NCBI RefSeq assembly: GCF_002095315.1 | Contig: NZ_MLFN01000029.1 | Location: 1-47,784, forward strand | DNA from: Pantoea conspicua | GTDB lineage: Bacteria > Pseudomonadota > Gammaproteobacteria > Enterobacterales > Enterobacteriaceae | Direction of reading: 5' to 3' | Length of the DNA: 47,784 nucleotides | Shown: in pieces, positions 8,030 to 17,702 of the stretch | How positions within the stretch are numbered: position 1 is the stretch's first letter | Layout of the letters: every line of letters begins with the position of its first letter | Program-made: the position numbers and the translations under genes | The notes under the pieces: generated by a model | Database searches by the model: none | The model's input: only the letters and a program-made list of their open reading frames with translations | Told to the model about the DNA's origin: nothing

Positions 8030-9766
8030 GTGGTAAAAAACGAAGTGGAACTGCGTCGCCGTGAGGTGACGGTTGAGGATGCGCTGCCGGCAACCCTGCC
8101 GCCGTTGCTGAAACGTCTTTATCTGCAACGCGGGGTAGGTGACGCGGCGGAGCTGGAGCGCGGCGCGAAAAACCTGCTGCCGTTCCAGGCGCTGAGTGGC
8201 ATTGATAGTGCAGTGACTTTACTGCATCAGGCGCTGCTCGATGGTCGTCGCATTATGGTGGTCGGCGATTTTGATGCCGATGGCGCGACCAGCACCGCGC
8301 TGACGGTGATGGCGCTGCGCAGCATGGGCGGCAGCAACGTCCAGTATCTGGTGCCTAACCGCTTCGAAGATGGCTATGGGCTTAGCCCGGAAGTGGTTGA
8401 GCAGGCGCGCGCGCGCGGTGCGGCGATGATCCTGACGGTGGATAACGGTATTTCGTCCCATGCCGGGGTTGAATGTGCGCATCAGCACGGTATTCCGGTG
8501 CTGATCACCGATCACCACCTGCCGGGAGAAACTTTACCGGCCGCCGAAGCGATCGTTAATCCCAACCTGGCCGACTGCAATTTCCCCTCGCGCGCGCTGG
8601 CAGGGGTCGGGGTCGCGTTTTATCTGATGCTGGCGCTGCGTGCCCATCTGCGCGCCCTGGGCTGGTTCGGCGCAACCCGCAGCGAACCTAACCTGGCGGA
8701 GCTGCTGGATCTGGTGGCGCTGGGCACGGTGGCTGATGTGGTGCCGCTCGACGTCAATAACCGCATCCTGGTGTGGCAGGGACTGAGCCGGATTCGCGCC
8801 GGTAAATGCCGTCCCGGCATTCGTGCGCTGCTGGAGATCGCCAATCGCGATGCGCGCCAGCTGGCGGCCAGCGATCTTGGCTTTGCGCTTGGCCCGCGGC
8901 TTAATGCCGCCGGGCGACTGGATGACATGTCGGTCGGGGTGGCGTTACTGATGACCGACGATCTCAGCCAGGCGCGGATGTTAGCCAGCGAACTGGATGC
9001 GCTGAATCAGACGCGCAAAGAGATTGAGCAGGGGATGCAGAGCGAAGCGCTGGCGCTGTGTCAGGCGCTGGAGCGTGAGCAGAGCGACCTGCCGCTGGGG
9101 CTGGCGTTCTATCATCCGGAATGGCATCAGGGCGTGGTCGGTATTCTGGCCTCACGCCTGAAAGAGCGCTTCCATCGTCCGGTCATCGCTTTTGCGCCCG
9201 CCGGTGACGGCACCCTGAAAGGTTCCGGCCGCTCGATTGCCGGTTTGCATCTGCGCGATGCGCTGGAACGGCTCGATACCCTGAATCCGGGCCTGATGCT
9301 GAAGTTTGGCGGCCATGCGATGGCGGCGGGGCTGTCGCTGGAAACCGCACGCTACGACGAGTTCCGCCAGCGCTTTGCCGAACTGGTCGGTGAATGGCTG
9401 GATGGCGAATCCCTGCAGGGCATTATCTGGTCCGATGGCGCGCTGCAGCCGCAGGAATTTTCCCTGCAGACCGCCGAGATGCTGCGTGAGGCGGGTCCCT
9501 GGGGCCAGGCGTTTCCTGAGCCCGCTTTCGACGGCAAATTTAAGCTGTTGCAGCAGCGACTGGTCGGTGAGCGCCATCTGAAAGTGATGGTGGAACCGCT
9601 GGGCGGCGGCCCGCTGATCGATGGCATCGCTTTTAATGTGGATACCACACTCTGGCCCGACACCAGCGTGCGTCAGGTCGAACTGGCTTACAAGCTGGAT
9701 ATTAACGAATACCGCGGTAACCGCTCGGTGCAGCTGATTATCGATCATCTCTGGCCGGTTAACTGA
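8030..9766 (+). CDS. recJ: Single-stranded-DNA 5'-3' exonuclease RecJ
   Basis: RecJ degrades 5' single-stranded ends in recombination (RecF pathway), mismatch repair and base-excision repair. The 578-residue protein carries the DHH phosphoesterase motifs: DFDADGATST (I), DNGISS (II), TDHH (III) and ALGTVADVVP (IV). The DHHA1 motif is FGGHAMAAGLSL, and an OB-like C-terminal domain follows. The start is a GTG 3 bp after the dsbC stop, so translation is probably coupled. The sequence matches E. coli RecJ (577 residues) throughout. Confidence 0.98.
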   Translation: MVKNEVELRRREVTVEDALPATLPPLLKRLYLQRGVGDAAELERGAKNLLPFQALSGIDSAVTLLHQALLDGRRIMVVGDFDADGATSTALTVMALRSMGGSNVQYLVPNRFEDGYGLSPEVVEQARARGAAMILTVDNGISSHAGVECAHQHGIPVLITDHHLPGETLPAAEAIVNPNLADCNFPSRALAGVGVAFYLMLALRAHLRALGWFGATRSEPNLAELLDLVALGTVADVVPLDVNNRILVWQGLSRIRAGKCRPGIRALLEIANRDARQLAASDLGFALGPRLNAAGRLDDMSVGVALLMTDDLSQARMLASELDALNQTRKEIEQGMQSEALALCQALEREQSDLPLGLAFYHPEWHQGVVGILASRLKERFHRPVIAFAPAGDGTLKGSGRSIAGLHLRDALERLDTLNPGLMLKFGGHAMAAGLSLETARYDEFRQRFAELVGEWLDGESLQGIIWSDGALQPQEFSLQTAEMLREAGPWGQAFPEPAFDGKFKLLQQRLVGERHLKVMVEPLGGGPLIDGIAFNVDTTLWPDTSVRQVELAYKLDINEYRGNRSVQLIIDHLWPVN

Positions 9767-9985
9767 CGTCAGCAGACAGTCGCGCCTCTTCTGCGGGTGA
9801 AGGGGCGCAACCGTCCGATCGGCGTCATGTCACCCTTCCTGCTTTCCGTCCGCCGGGGCACGCCACGCCAGACCGTTAATCCCCGCCATGCGGCAACCGC
9901 ATCAGCGCTACAAACTGTCGTCAGTTTCGGGTAAACTTATTCGTTAATTTTCCTCTCCATCGAACGCAAAAAAGACGCTAAAGCC

Positions 9986-11084
9986 ATGTTTGAAATCAAC
10001 CCGGTCAAAAACCGTATTCAGGACCTCAGTGAGCGCAGCGACGTTCTTCGGGGGTATCTTTGACTACGATGCCAAGAAAGAACGCCTCGAAGAAGTAAAC
10101 GCCGAGCTGGAACAGCCAGACGTGTGGAACGCGCCGGAACGCGCCCAGGCACTGGGCAAAGAGCGCTCCTCGCTTGAAGCGATTGTTGATACGCTCGACC
10201 AGATGACGCAAGGGCTGGAAGATGTCCAGGGTCTGCTGGAGCTGGCCGTCGAGGCTGACGACGAAGAGACGTTCAACGAAGCGGTGGCCGAGCTGGATGG
10301 CCTCGAAAGCAAGCTGGGCGAGCTTGAATTCCGCCGCATGTTCTCTGGTGAGTACGACAGCGCTGACTGCTATATCGATCTGCAGGCGGGTTCTGGCGGC
10401 ACCGAAGCGCAGGACTGGGCCAGCATGCTGATGCGCATGTATCTGCGCTGGGCTGAATCCCGCGGTTTCAAAACTGAAATTATTGAAGAGTCTGAAGGCG
10501 AAGTGGCGGGCATTAAATCCGTAACCATTCGCGTATCGGGCGATTACGCTTTTGGCTGGTTGCGTACCGAAACCGGCGTGCATCGCCTGGTGCGTAAGAG
10601 CCCGTTCGACTCGGGTGGCCGTCGTCACACCTCATTCAGCTCGGCCTTTATCTATCCGGAAGTGGATGACGATATTGATATCGACATCAACCCCGCCGAT
10701 CTGCGCATCGACGTCTATCGCGCCTCCGGTGCGGGCGGCCAGCACGTTAACCGGACGGAATCCGCGGTACGTATTACCCATATTCCGACCGGCACCGTGA
10801 CCCAGTGTCAGAACGACCGTTCTCAGCACAAGAACAAAGATCAGGCGATGAAGCAGATGAAGGCGAAGCTGTACGAGCTTGAGATGCAAAAGAAAAATGC
10901 TGAGAAACAGGCGCTGGAAGACAACAAGTCTGACATTGGCTGGGGCAGCCAGATCCGTTCTTACGTGCTCGACGATTCGCGCATTAAAGATCTGCGTACC
11001 GGTGTGGAAACGCGCAACACCCAGGCGGTGCTGGACGGCGATCTGGATCGATTCATTGAAGCTAGTTTAAAAGCAGGGTTATAA
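9986..11084 (+). CDS. prfB: Peptide chain release factor 2 (programmed +1 frameshift)
   Basis: RF2 reads UAA and UGA. The true start is the ATG at 9986 ([10 protein letters not shown]). After 25 codons an in-frame TGA lies at 10061-10063 in CTT-TGA-C, and decoding continues in the +1 frame from 10062 (DYDAKKERL), giving 365 residues as in E. coli. The coding sequence is therefore join(9986..10060, 10062..11084). The stop-recognition tripeptide is Ser205-Pro-Phe207 and the hydrolysis motif is Gly250-Gly-Gln252. Position 246 is alanine, the usual residue, whereas E. coli K-12 has threonine. Frameshifting is autoregulatory: little RF2 slows reading of the UGA and raises shifting. lysS follows after 9 bp. 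Confidence 0.98.
10048..10063 (+). promoter_or_regulatory. RF2 recoding element (internal Shine-Dalgarno plus CUU-UGA slip site)
   Basis: The slip site is CTT TGA followed by C, preceded by CGG GGG TAT. In E. coli the same site reads AGG GGG TAT CTT TGA C. The synonymous Arg change (AGG to CGG) alters the first base of the internal Shine-Dalgarno, while spacing and slip codon are unchanged. Confidence 0.93.
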
Positions 11085-11093
11085 GGAACCGAC

Positions 11094-12614
11094 ATGTCTG
11101 AACAACAACCGCAGAGCGCTGACGCCGCACTTGAGTTAAACAATGAACTGAAAACGCGTCGCGAAAAGCTGAGCGCGCTGCGTGAAAATGGCGTGGCGTT
11201 TCCCAACGATTTCCGTCGTGACACGCTCTCGAACCAGCTGCATGAACGCTATGACGAAAAGAGCAACGAAGAACTGGAAGATCTCGGCATCGAAGTGAGC
11301 GTGGCCGGACGCATGATGACTCGCCGTATCATGGGTAAAGCGTCATTCGTTACCCTGCAGGATGTCGGCGGACGCATTCAGCTCTATGTTTCGCGTGACG
11401 ATCTGGCTGAAGGGATCTACAACGAACAGTTCAAGAAATGGGACCTCGGCGATATCCTCGGCGCGCGCGGCAAGCTGTTCAAAACCAAAACCGGCGAACT
11501 GTCGATTCACTGTTCTGAGCTGCGTCTGCTGACCAAAGCCCTGCGTCCGTTGCCGGATAAGTTCCACGGTCTGGCCGATCAGGAAACCCGTTATCGTCAG
11601 CGCTACCTTGATCTGATCGCCAACGACGAATCACGTAAGACCTTCCAGATTCGCTCGCAAATCATGGCCGGTATCCGCCAGTTCATGGTCAGCCGCGACT
11701 TTATGGAAGTGGAAACCCCGATGATGCAGGTGATCCCGGGCGGTGCCTCTGCGCGTCCGTTCATCACCCATCACAATGCGCTGGACATCGATATGTACCT
11801 GCGTATTGCACCTGAGCTCTACCTGAAGCGACTGGTGGTTGGTGGTTTTGATCGGGTGTTCGAGATCAACCGTAACTTCCGTAACGAAGGCATTTCGCCA
11901 CGTCATAACCCAGAGTTCACCATGATGGAACTCTATATGGCGTATGCGGATTACAAAGATCTGATTGAGCTGACCGAGAGTCTGTTCCGTACCCTGGCGC
12001 AGGATGTGCTGGGCACCACCGTGGTGCCGTATGGCGAGCATCAGTTCGATTTCGGCAAGTCGTTTGAAAAACTGACGATGCGCGAAGCGATCAAAAAATA
12101 CCGTCCGGAAACCGATCTGGCCGATCTGGAAGAGTTTGATAAAGCGGTAGCGATCGCTGAATCGCTGCACATTAAAGTCGAGAAGAGCTGGGGCCTGGGC
12201 CGTGTTGTCACCGAGATCTTCGAAGAAACGGCCGAAGCGCATCTGATTCAGCCAACCTTCATCACTGAATATCCGGCTGAAGTATCACCGCTGGCGCGTC
12301 GTAACGATCAGAATCCGGAGATCACCGATCGCTTCGAGTTCTTCATCGGCGGCCGCGAAATCGGTAATGGTTTCTCCGAGCTGAACGATGCGGAAGATCA
12401 GGCTGAGCGTTTCCTGCAGCAGGTGAATGCCAAAGATGCAGGCGATGACGAAGCGATGTTCTACGACGAAGATTATGTCACCGCGCTGGAACACGGTCTG
12501 CCACCGACCGCCGGTCTCGGTATCGGTATCGACCGCATGGTGATGCTGTTTACCAACAGCCACACCATCCGCGACGTGATCCTGTTCCCGGCACTGCGTC
12601 CGGGCAGCAAGTAA
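11094..12614 (+). CDS. lysS: Lysyl-tRNA synthetase, class II
   Basis: LysS charges tRNA-Lys in the cytoplasm. The 506-residue protein has an N-terminal OB-fold anticodon-binding domain (about 60-150) and a class II core. Motif 2 is [20 protein letters not shown] and motif 3 is [13 protein letters not shown] near the C terminus. E. coli LysS has 505 residues. The gene lies 9 bp after prfB with AAGGA as ribosome binding site. A strong intrinsic terminator follows, so prfB-lysS is a closed unit. Confidence 0.98.
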   Translation: MSEQQPQSADAALELNNELKTRREKLSALRENGVAFPNDFRRDTLSNQLHERYDEKSNEELEDLGIEVSVAGRMMTRRIMGKASFVTLQDVGGRIQLYVSRDDLAEGIYNEQFKKWDLGDILGARGKLFKTKTGELSIHCSELRLLTKALRPLPDKFHGLADQETRYRQRYLDLIANDESRKTFQIRSQIMAGIRQFMVSRDFMEVETPMMQVIPGGASARPFITHHNALDIDMYLRIAPELYLKRLVVGGFDRVFEINRNFRNEGISPRHNPEFTMMELYMAYADYKDLIELTESLFRTLAQDVLGTTVVPYGEHQFDFGKSFEKLTMREAIKKYRPETDLADLEEFDKAVAIAESLHIKVEKSWGLGRVVTEIFEETAEAHLIQPTFITEYPAEVSPLARRNDQNPEITDRFEFFIGGREIGNGFSELNDAEDQAERFLQQVNAKDAGDDEAMFYDEDYVTALEHGLPPTAGLGIGIDRMVMLFTNSHTIRDVILFPALRPGSK

Positions 12615-12640
12615 GTCACTTTGCGTTAAGCAGAATGCAG

Positions 12641-12666
12641 AAAGGCCGGAGACTCCGGCCTTTTTT
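12641..12666 (+). terminator. Intrinsic terminator of prfB-lysS
   Basis: A perfect 9-bp stem AAGGCCGGA / TCCGGCCTT with a three-base GAC loop runs straight into a T-run (TTTTTT, 12661-12666). It lies 27 bp after the lysS stop. Confidence 0.92.
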
Positions 12667-12746
12667 ATGTCTGCGGTTCGCCTTGCCATGCTTGTGTCAT
12701 GTTATTTCCTCTGCCAGGCTGAACGTCTCAACCTGGAGCAATCATC

Positions 12747-13271
12747 ATGACGCAACGTCCCGACTGTATTCGCCACTGGCAAGCGCTGGAAGGCCAGGAT
12801 AACGAACATTATGCAGACAGCGATGAGCGCATGTCGATTGGTGCGCCACTGGGGAGGTTACTGGGATTAACCCGCCTTGGCATTCATCATGAAAGGCTGT
12901 TGCCCGGACGCCGTATGTCTTATCCCCACGCGGAGAGCGCGGAAGAAGAGTTCATCTTTGTGCTTGAAGGTCATCCTGACGCCTGGATCAACGGCGAGCT
13001 GTATCCGCTGTCGCCGGGTGATGCAGTGGCCTTTCCGGCGGGCACTGGCATTTGCCACACCTTTATCAATAACAGCGAGCACGAAGCTCGCTTTTTAGTG
13101 GTAGGGGAGACCAGCAAGCCTGAAAATCGTATTGCTTATCCTCTTAACCCGGACTACGAAGCAACCCGTAAAGACAGATGGCTGAATCCGCCCGAACATC
13201 CTATGGGCAACCATCCCGGTTTGCCCGATAAAAAATCTCAGGACTTCACCACGCCATCCAGCCACTGCTGA
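12747..13271 (+). CDS. Cupin-domain protein
   Basis: This 174-residue protein has a single cupin barrel. The first cupin motif is PHAESAEEEFIFVLEG (about 65-80). The second is PGDAVAFPAGTGICHTFIN (about 94-112), with its histidine and asparagine in place. These residues usually bind a metal, so an enzyme or small-molecule sensor is possible, but nothing shows a substrate. ATG is preceded by CTGGAG. The last 34 bases overlap the 3' end of the convergent protease gene. It is not part of the conserved core gene order and is probably an accessory insertion. No specific function is proposed. Confidence 0.85.
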   Translation: MTQRPDCIRHWQALEGQDNEHYADSDERMSIGAPLGRLLGLTRLGIHHERLLPGRRMSYPHAESAEEEFIFVLEGHPDAWINGELYPLSPGDAVAFPAGTGICHTFINNSEHEARFLVVGETSKPENRIAYPLNPDYEATRKDRWLNPPEHPMGNHPGLPDKKSQDFTTPSSHC

Positions 13272-13864
13272 AACCGCGCATAAGGTACATACAGCGCCAC
13301 GTTCTTATACAGGGTTTTGCCGCTGGTATTGTCATTGATGCGATCGCTGTAGCCAATGATCACCCCCGCCAGCGTATCGTCAGAGGCGTTATAGACTGCG
13401 CCGCCCGACATGCCTTTCACCACGCCTGCATTGGCCGCCACCACCACACAGTCCGCTTTGTTCCAGCTGTTTGCCAGCGTGGTATTAATCAGGTTCTGTC
13501 CGCTGGAACTGACCGGCATCGCCGAAATAAAACTGTAACCATAGAGGTTCACCTGGTCGCCGATATGGCTGTTGCGAAAGCTGGGGGGCAGGCTGGCTTC
13601 GCTGTTTTTGTGATAGACCACCGCCAGATCGCATTGCGGATGCCAGGACTTTACCCGATAGAGCGAAAACTTCGCCACGTGCGCGGCGGTCAGGCTGTAC
13701 TCCGACGTCAGCGGAATGGTGGTGCCCAGCGTGCCTAATCCCAGCACGGTGGGAATACCGGTCACGGTCATATCGACCCGCTTTCCGGCCTCTTTACTGT
13801 ACTCATAGTGGCCCACCGAGCAGCCGGTTAAAGCAAAAACCATCAAGGCAATGAGCCGTTGCAT
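13238..13864 (-). CDS. Trypsin-like serine protease, lipoprotein
   Basis: This 208-residue protein starts with a short lipoprotein signal ending in LTGC (Cys15), so it is predicted to be lipid-anchored in the cell envelope. The chymotrypsin-fold triad is visible: His62 in TAAHVA, Asp79 in CDLAVV and Ser153 in KGMSGGAV. Cys78 and Cys139 could form a disulfide. Its substrate is unknown. ATG is preceded by GGGGAGAAAG. It is convergent with and overlaps the cupin gene by 34 bp. The catalytic assignment rests on motifs only; the peptidase family is reasonably sure. Confidence 0.82.
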   Translation of the reverse strand: MQRLIALMVFALTGCSVGHYEYSKEAGKRVDMTVTGIPTVLGLGTLGTTIPLTSEYSLTAAHVAKFSLYRVKSWHPQCDLAVVYHKNSEASLPPSFRNSHIGDQVNLYGYSFISAMPVSSSGQNLINTTLANSWNKADCVVVAANAGVVKGMSGGAVYNASDDTLAGVIIGYSDRINDNTSGKTLYKNVALYVPYARFQQWLDGVVKS

Positions 13865-14231
13865 TCTTTCTCCCCGCGTCAGAATTTGATCACATCACCT
13901 GGCGTTTCATAATGGGGTTATCGGCAACGCTAAAATTTTATTTATTGTTAACACATTAAAAAGCGTAACCGGTGACAGACAAATGACAACCAGAGATTGC
14001 CTGCGACGGTGATTCCTGGAATTTTCCGGCGCGTTGGCGGTACCCGTCTGGCGGATTGATAACGGAAATTATTGCGGATGCGGCAATAATCCTTTGCCGC
14101 TATTGGGCTATGTGGTGCTCAGCAGCTGTGCTGTAATAGCCCGCGTGACGCAGATCAAATATTAATAAGCGTCGACCGGGCCACGACTTTGCGCGGTTCA
14201 CCTGCATTTTCATCGTATTGGGAGAAATGTT
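13865..14231. other. 367-bp intergenic region between protease and exporter genes
   Basis: This stretch separates two divergent genes and so must hold both promoters. It is visibly A+T-richer near 13920-13970. It contains one clear inverted repeat, ATTATTGC (14068-14075) and GCAATAAT (14083-14090), with a 7-base spacer, which could be an operator. No open frame of known type, tRNA or terminator was seen. Confidence 0.5.
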
Positions 14232-15395
14232 ATGCCTGTAGCGTTACTGGCGCTGGCGCTGAGTGCGTTCGCCATCGGCACCACCGAGTTTGTCATTATG
14301 GGCCTGCTGCCAGACGTGGCAGGCGATCTTCAGGTGTCGATTCCGTCAGCAGGCTGGTTAATCAGCGGTTATGCGTTAGGCGTCGCGATTGGCGCACCGA
14401 TTATGGCGCTGCTGACCGCCCGGTTACCGCGTAAAAAAACGCTGACGCTGTTAATGGTGATCTTCATCGTTGGCAATCTGCTGTGTGCGCTGGCCTACAA
14501 TTACAATTTGCTGATGCTGGCGCGTATCGTCACCGCGCTGTGCCACGGGGCCTTCTTTGGCATTGGCGCTGTGGTAGCGGCCAGTCTGGTGGCTCCGGGA
14601 CGTCAGGCGTCCGCCGTGGCACTGATGTTTACCGGACTGACGCTGGCTAACGTACTGGGCGTTCCATTAGGTACCTGGTTTGGTCAGCTGTTTGGCTGGC
14701 GCGCGACCTTCTGGGGCGTGGCGATCATCGGGGTGCTGGCTTTCATCGCCCTGATTGTCAGCCTGCCGAATAACAAACAGGAAAAACCGGTCGATCTCGC
14801 CAGTGAAGTGAGCGCGCTGGCTAACGGTAAACTCTGGCTGTCGCTGCTGATGACGGTGTTTTTTGCCGCGGCGATGTTTGCGCTGTTCAGCTATATCGCG
14901 CCGCTGCTGTTAGAGGTGACCGGGATTAGCGATCGGGGCGTCAGCTGGACACTGTTCCTGATTGGCGCAGGCCTGACGGTCGGCAATATCCTGGGCGGTA
15001 AAATGGCGGACTGGAAAGTCTCCTTCAGCCTGATCCTCAGCTTCTCCCTGATTGCTATTTTCTCCCTGTTGTTCAGCTGGACCAGCCACGCGCTGTGGCT
15101 GGCGGAGATCACCCTGTTCCTGTGGGCGATGGCAACCTTTGCCACCGTGCCAGGCCTGCAGATTAACGTGGTACGTCACGGTAAAGAGGCCCCTAACCTG
15201 GTCTCAACCCTGAACATTTCCGCGTTCAACGTTGGTAATGCGCTGGGCGCCTGGGTCGGCGGAGCGGTCATTGGTCACGGTTACGGCCTGACAGTGGTAC
15301 CGGTCGCAGCCGCGGCGCTGGCGGTGATCGGTCTGCTGGTCTGCCTGATCACCTTCCGTAAATCGGGTGGCGCGGCTTCTGCAGTGCGCGCTTAA
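14232..15395 (+). CDS. MFS drug/sugar exporter, DHA1 family (YdhP-like)
   Basis: This 387-residue, 12-helix major facilitator protein opens with LLALALSAFAIGTTEFVIMGLLPD, the typical start of the AraJ/YdhP/SotB group. Family motifs include RLPRKK after helix 2, LCHGAFFGIGAVVAASLV in helix 4, and NVGNALGAWVGGAVIG in helix 11. Such proteins export sugars, nucleosides or drugs by proton antiport across the inner membrane. E. coli YdhP is similar along its length, but orthology is not certain. GGGAG precedes the ATG. The gene ends 3 bp before the convergent stop of lysR, on the other strand. No substrate can be named. Confidence 0.87.
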   Translation: MPVALLALALSAFAIGTTEFVIMGLLPDVAGDLQVSIPSAGWLISGYALGVAIGAPIMALLTARLPRKKTLTLLMVIFIVGNLLCALAYNYNLLMLARIVTALCHGAFFGIGAVVAASLVAPGRQASAVALMFTGLTLANVLGVPLGTWFGQLFGWRATFWGVAIIGVLAFIALIVSLPNNKQEKPVDLASEVSALANGKLWLSLLMTVFFAAAMFALFSYIAPLLLEVTGISDRGVSWTLFLIGAGLTVGNILGGKMADWKVSFSLILSFSLIAIFSLLFSWTSHALWLAEITLFLWAMATFATVPGLQINVVRHGKEAPNLVSTLNISAFNVGNALGAWVGGAVIGHGYGLTVVPVAAAALAVIGLLVCLITFRKSGGAASAVRA

Positions 15396-16312
15396 GCCAG
15401 GCGTGCGGTGATGCGCGCCGGAAAGTCAGCCACCTGTTGTTGCAGATGGCTGACGAACGCATCGACCAGCGCCGAGGCGGGGCGGTGATGCGGCCGGACC
15501 AGGCTAACGGTAAACGGCACCGAAACGCTGAACCGGCGCATCACCACGCCGCTGTCGGCATAATCGAGCGCCGTCAGCGGATTGACAATTGAAATGCCCA
15601 CTCCCGCTCTGACCATGGCGCACACCGACGCGGCGCTGTGGGTCTCCAGCACCAGGCGACGATCAACGCCCTGTTCATGAAATAACGCATCAAGCAGCTG
15701 GCGATAACTGTCGGTGCGCGACAGGCTGACATAGTTCTCACCGGCAAAATCCTGCGGCGTCAGTACCGCACGCTGGCTCAGGGGATGCTGCTGCGGCAAC
15801 ACACAGACCTCATCACAGGTTAACAGCGCATAACGATCGGTTCCGGCCGGCGCATGCTGGGTTTCGGTTAAACCGAGGTCATAGCGCTGCGCCGACAGCC
15901 ACTCCTCCAGCAGTGGCGACTCCTGCGGAATCACATTCAGACTGACATCCGGATAGCGCTGCAAAAAAGGCTGACACAGCGGCGGCAACAGCGACTGCGA
16001 AAACGCCGGTAAACAGGCCACCGAAAGCTCGCCCTGACGAAACTGCCGCAGGTTATCCGCCGCCTCCATAATGCGATCCAGCCCATACCAGGAACGCTGC
16101 ACCTCCTCAAACAGCCGCAGTCCCTGTACCGTCGGCTGCAGACGCCCGCGCACCCGGCCAAACAGCTGCAGTCCGAGCTGCTGCTCCAGCCGCGCCAGCT
16201 CCCGGCTCACCGTCGGCTGCGACGTGTGCAGCAACGTCGCGGCCTGCGTCAGGTTGCCGCTGGTCATCACCGCGTGAAAAATTTCAATGTGTCGCCAGTT
16301 AATGTTCGCCAC
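15392..16312 (-). CDS. lysR: LysR, activator of lysA
   Basis: This is the 306-residue founder member of the LysR-type regulators. The N-terminal winged helix-turn-helix (about residues 5-64) contains ASxLL-type helix TQAATLLHTSQPTVSRELAR. The effector domain has VRAGVGISIVNPLTALDY and ETHSAASVCAM. It follows E. coli LysR closely. LysR activates lysA when diaminopimelate is present and lysine is scarce, and represses itself. It is divergent from lysA with 101 bp between the starts, the standard arrangement. Its last bases overlap the end of the exporter gene. Confidence 0.95.
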   Translation of the reverse strand: MANINWRHIEIFHAVMTSGNLTQAATLLHTSQPTVSRELARLEQQLGLQLFGRVRGRLQPTVQGLRLFEEVQRSWYGLDRIMEAADNLRQFRQGELSVACLPAFSQSLLPPLCQPFLQRYPDVSLNVIPQESPLLEEWLSAQRYDLGLTETQHAPAGTDRYALLTCDEVCVLPQQHPLSQRAVLTPQDFAGENYVSLSRTDSYRQLLDALFHEQGVDRRLVLETHSAASVCAMVRAGVGISIVNPLTALDYADSGVVMRRFSVSVPFTVSLVRPHHRPASALVDAFVSHLQQQVADFPARITARLA

Positions 16313-16336
16313 ACCGCTACCCCATATCAGTTTTGC

Positions 16337-16347
16337 ATAGATGCTAT
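16337..16347. promoter_or_regulatory. Candidate LysR operator
   Basis: A short dyad, ATAG-ATG-CTAT, sits in the 101-bp lysR/lysA divergent region. It has the 11-base T/A-type symmetry common for LysR-type regulators. It is the only obvious palindrome there; the assignment rests on position. Confidence 0.3.
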
Positions 16348-16413
16348 TAAAACAGATATTTTTCGCTATGACACGATTCTGGCTTAATGGGTTATCGCCA
16401 CAGGAGAATCCTT

Positions 16414-17670
16414 ATGCCCCGTTCTTTACAGACCACTCAAACCGCGCTCAACGCCACTAACCTGCTGCCGCTGGCACGCCGCTATGCCGGGCCGTTCTGG
16501 GCCTACGATGCCGAAATCATTCAGGCGCGCATCGCCCAGTTGCAGGCGTTTGATGTGGTGCGCTTTGCCCAGAAATCCTGCTCAAATATCCACATTCTGC
16601 GCCTGATGCGGGCGGCTGGCGTTAAGGTTGATTCCGTCTCGCTGGGCGAAATTGAACGTGCGCTGGTGGCGGGATACCAGCCGGGCGGTGACGAGATCGT
16701 GTTTACTGCTGACCTGTTTGATCAGCCGACGCTGGCGCGGGTTGCGGCGCTACAGGTGCCGGTTAACGCCGGTTCCGTCGATATGCTGCATCAGCTGGGT
16801 GCTGTCTCGCCGGGCCATGCGGTATGGCTGCGGGTTAATCCCGGTTTCGGGCACGGTCACAGTCAGAAAACCAATACCGGCGGCGAAAACAGCAAGCACG
16901 GTATCTGGCACGGAGATCTGGCCTTAGCGCTGGCGGCAATCCAGCAATATGGCCTGCGACTGGTGGGCATTCATATGCATATCGGCTCCGGCGTCGATTA
17001 CGCCCATCTGCAACAGGTGTGCGATGCGATGGTCAGTCTGGTGGTGGAGTTCGGCCAGGATCTGACCGCGATCTCGGCGGGCGGTGGTTTATCGATTCCT
17101 TATCGCTACGGTGAAGAGGCGATCGATACCGGGCACTATTTTGGTTTGTGGGATGCGGCGCGTCAGCGTATTGCGCAGCACCTGGGTCATGATGTCAAAC
17201 TGGAGATTGAACCGGGTCGTTTCCTGGTGGCCGAGTCGGGCGTGCTGGTGTCGCAGGTAAGGGCGGTCAAAGAGATGGGCAGCCGCCATTTTGTGCTGGT
17301 CGACGCCGGTTTCAATGATTTAATGCGCCCGTCAATGTATGGCAGCTACCATCACATCTCGCTGATGGCGGGCGATGGTCGCCAGATTGATGAGCAGCAG
17401 ACCCTGGAGAGCGTGGTGGCCGGTCCGCTGTGTGAGTCGGGCGATGTCTTTACCCAGCTGGAAGGCGGCAAAGTTGATACCCGTGCCATTCCGGCGGCGC
17501 AGGTCGGCGATTATCTGGTGTTTCATGACACCGGCGCGTATGGCGCATCGATGTCATCCAATTACAACAGCCGTCCCCTGATTCCGGAAGTCCTGTTTGA
17601 ACAGGGGCAACCGCGTGAGATCCGTCGTGCGCAGACCATCCAGGAATTACTGGCGCTGGAAGGCGTCTGA
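16414..17670 (+). CDS. lysA: Diaminopimelate decarboxylase LysA
   Basis: LysA makes L-lysine from meso-diaminopimelate, the last step of lysine synthesis. The 418-residue fold-III PLP enzyme has Lys54 as cofactor lysine (RFAQKSCSN) and the glycine-rich phosphate loop SAGGGLSIPY. EPGRFLV, the active-site Cys in GPLCESGDVF and the HDTGAYG/NYNSRP segments are also present. The ATG at 16414 has CAGGAGAA upstream and gives the family N terminus, so it is preferred over an in-frame start 27 bases earlier. It is controlled by divergent lysR. Convergent with the PTS IIA gene. Confidence 0.97.
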   Translation: MPRSLQTTQTALNATNLLPLARRYAGPFWAYDAEIIQARIAQLQAFDVVRFAQKSCSNIHILRLMRAAGVKVDSVSLGEIERALVAGYQPGGDEIVFTADLFDQPTLARVAALQVPVNAGSVDMLHQLGAVSPGHAVWLRVNPGFGHGHSQKTNTGGENSKHGIWHGDLALALAAIQQYGLRLVGIHMHIGSGVDYAHLQQVCDAMVSLVVEFGQDLTAISAGGGLSIPYRYGEEAIDTGHYFGLWDAARQRIAQHLGHDVKLEIEPGRFLVAESGVLVSQVRAVKEMGSRHFVLVDAGFNDLMRPSMYGSYHHISLMAGDGRQIDEQQTLESVVAGPLCESGDVFTQLEGGKVDTRAIPAAQVGDYLVFHDTGAYGASMSSNYNSRPLIPEVLFEQGQPREIRRAQTIQELLALEGV

Positions 17671-17679
17671 TCGCCAGCA

Positions 17680-17702
17680 CAGGCGGCATTTGCTGCCGCC
17701 TG
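17680..17702. terminator. Bidirectional hairpin between lysA and PTS IIA
   Basis: A perfect 9-bp repeat CAGGCGGCA / TGCCGCCTG with the loop TTTGC fills the 32-bp gap between the two convergent stops. There is no T-run on either side, so termination may be incomplete or depend on other factors. Confidence 0.5.

Noticed and set aside
9782..9808. Hairpin GCGCCTCTTC / GAAGGGGCGC after recJ as terminator
   Set aside because: A 10-bp stem with one G-U pair is present, but no T-run follows; function is unclear.
9990..10060. Alternative ATG at 9990 for prfB giving a frame without the TGA
   Set aside because: Its first residues do not match RF2. The frame from 9986 plus +1 shifting gives the exact family N terminus.
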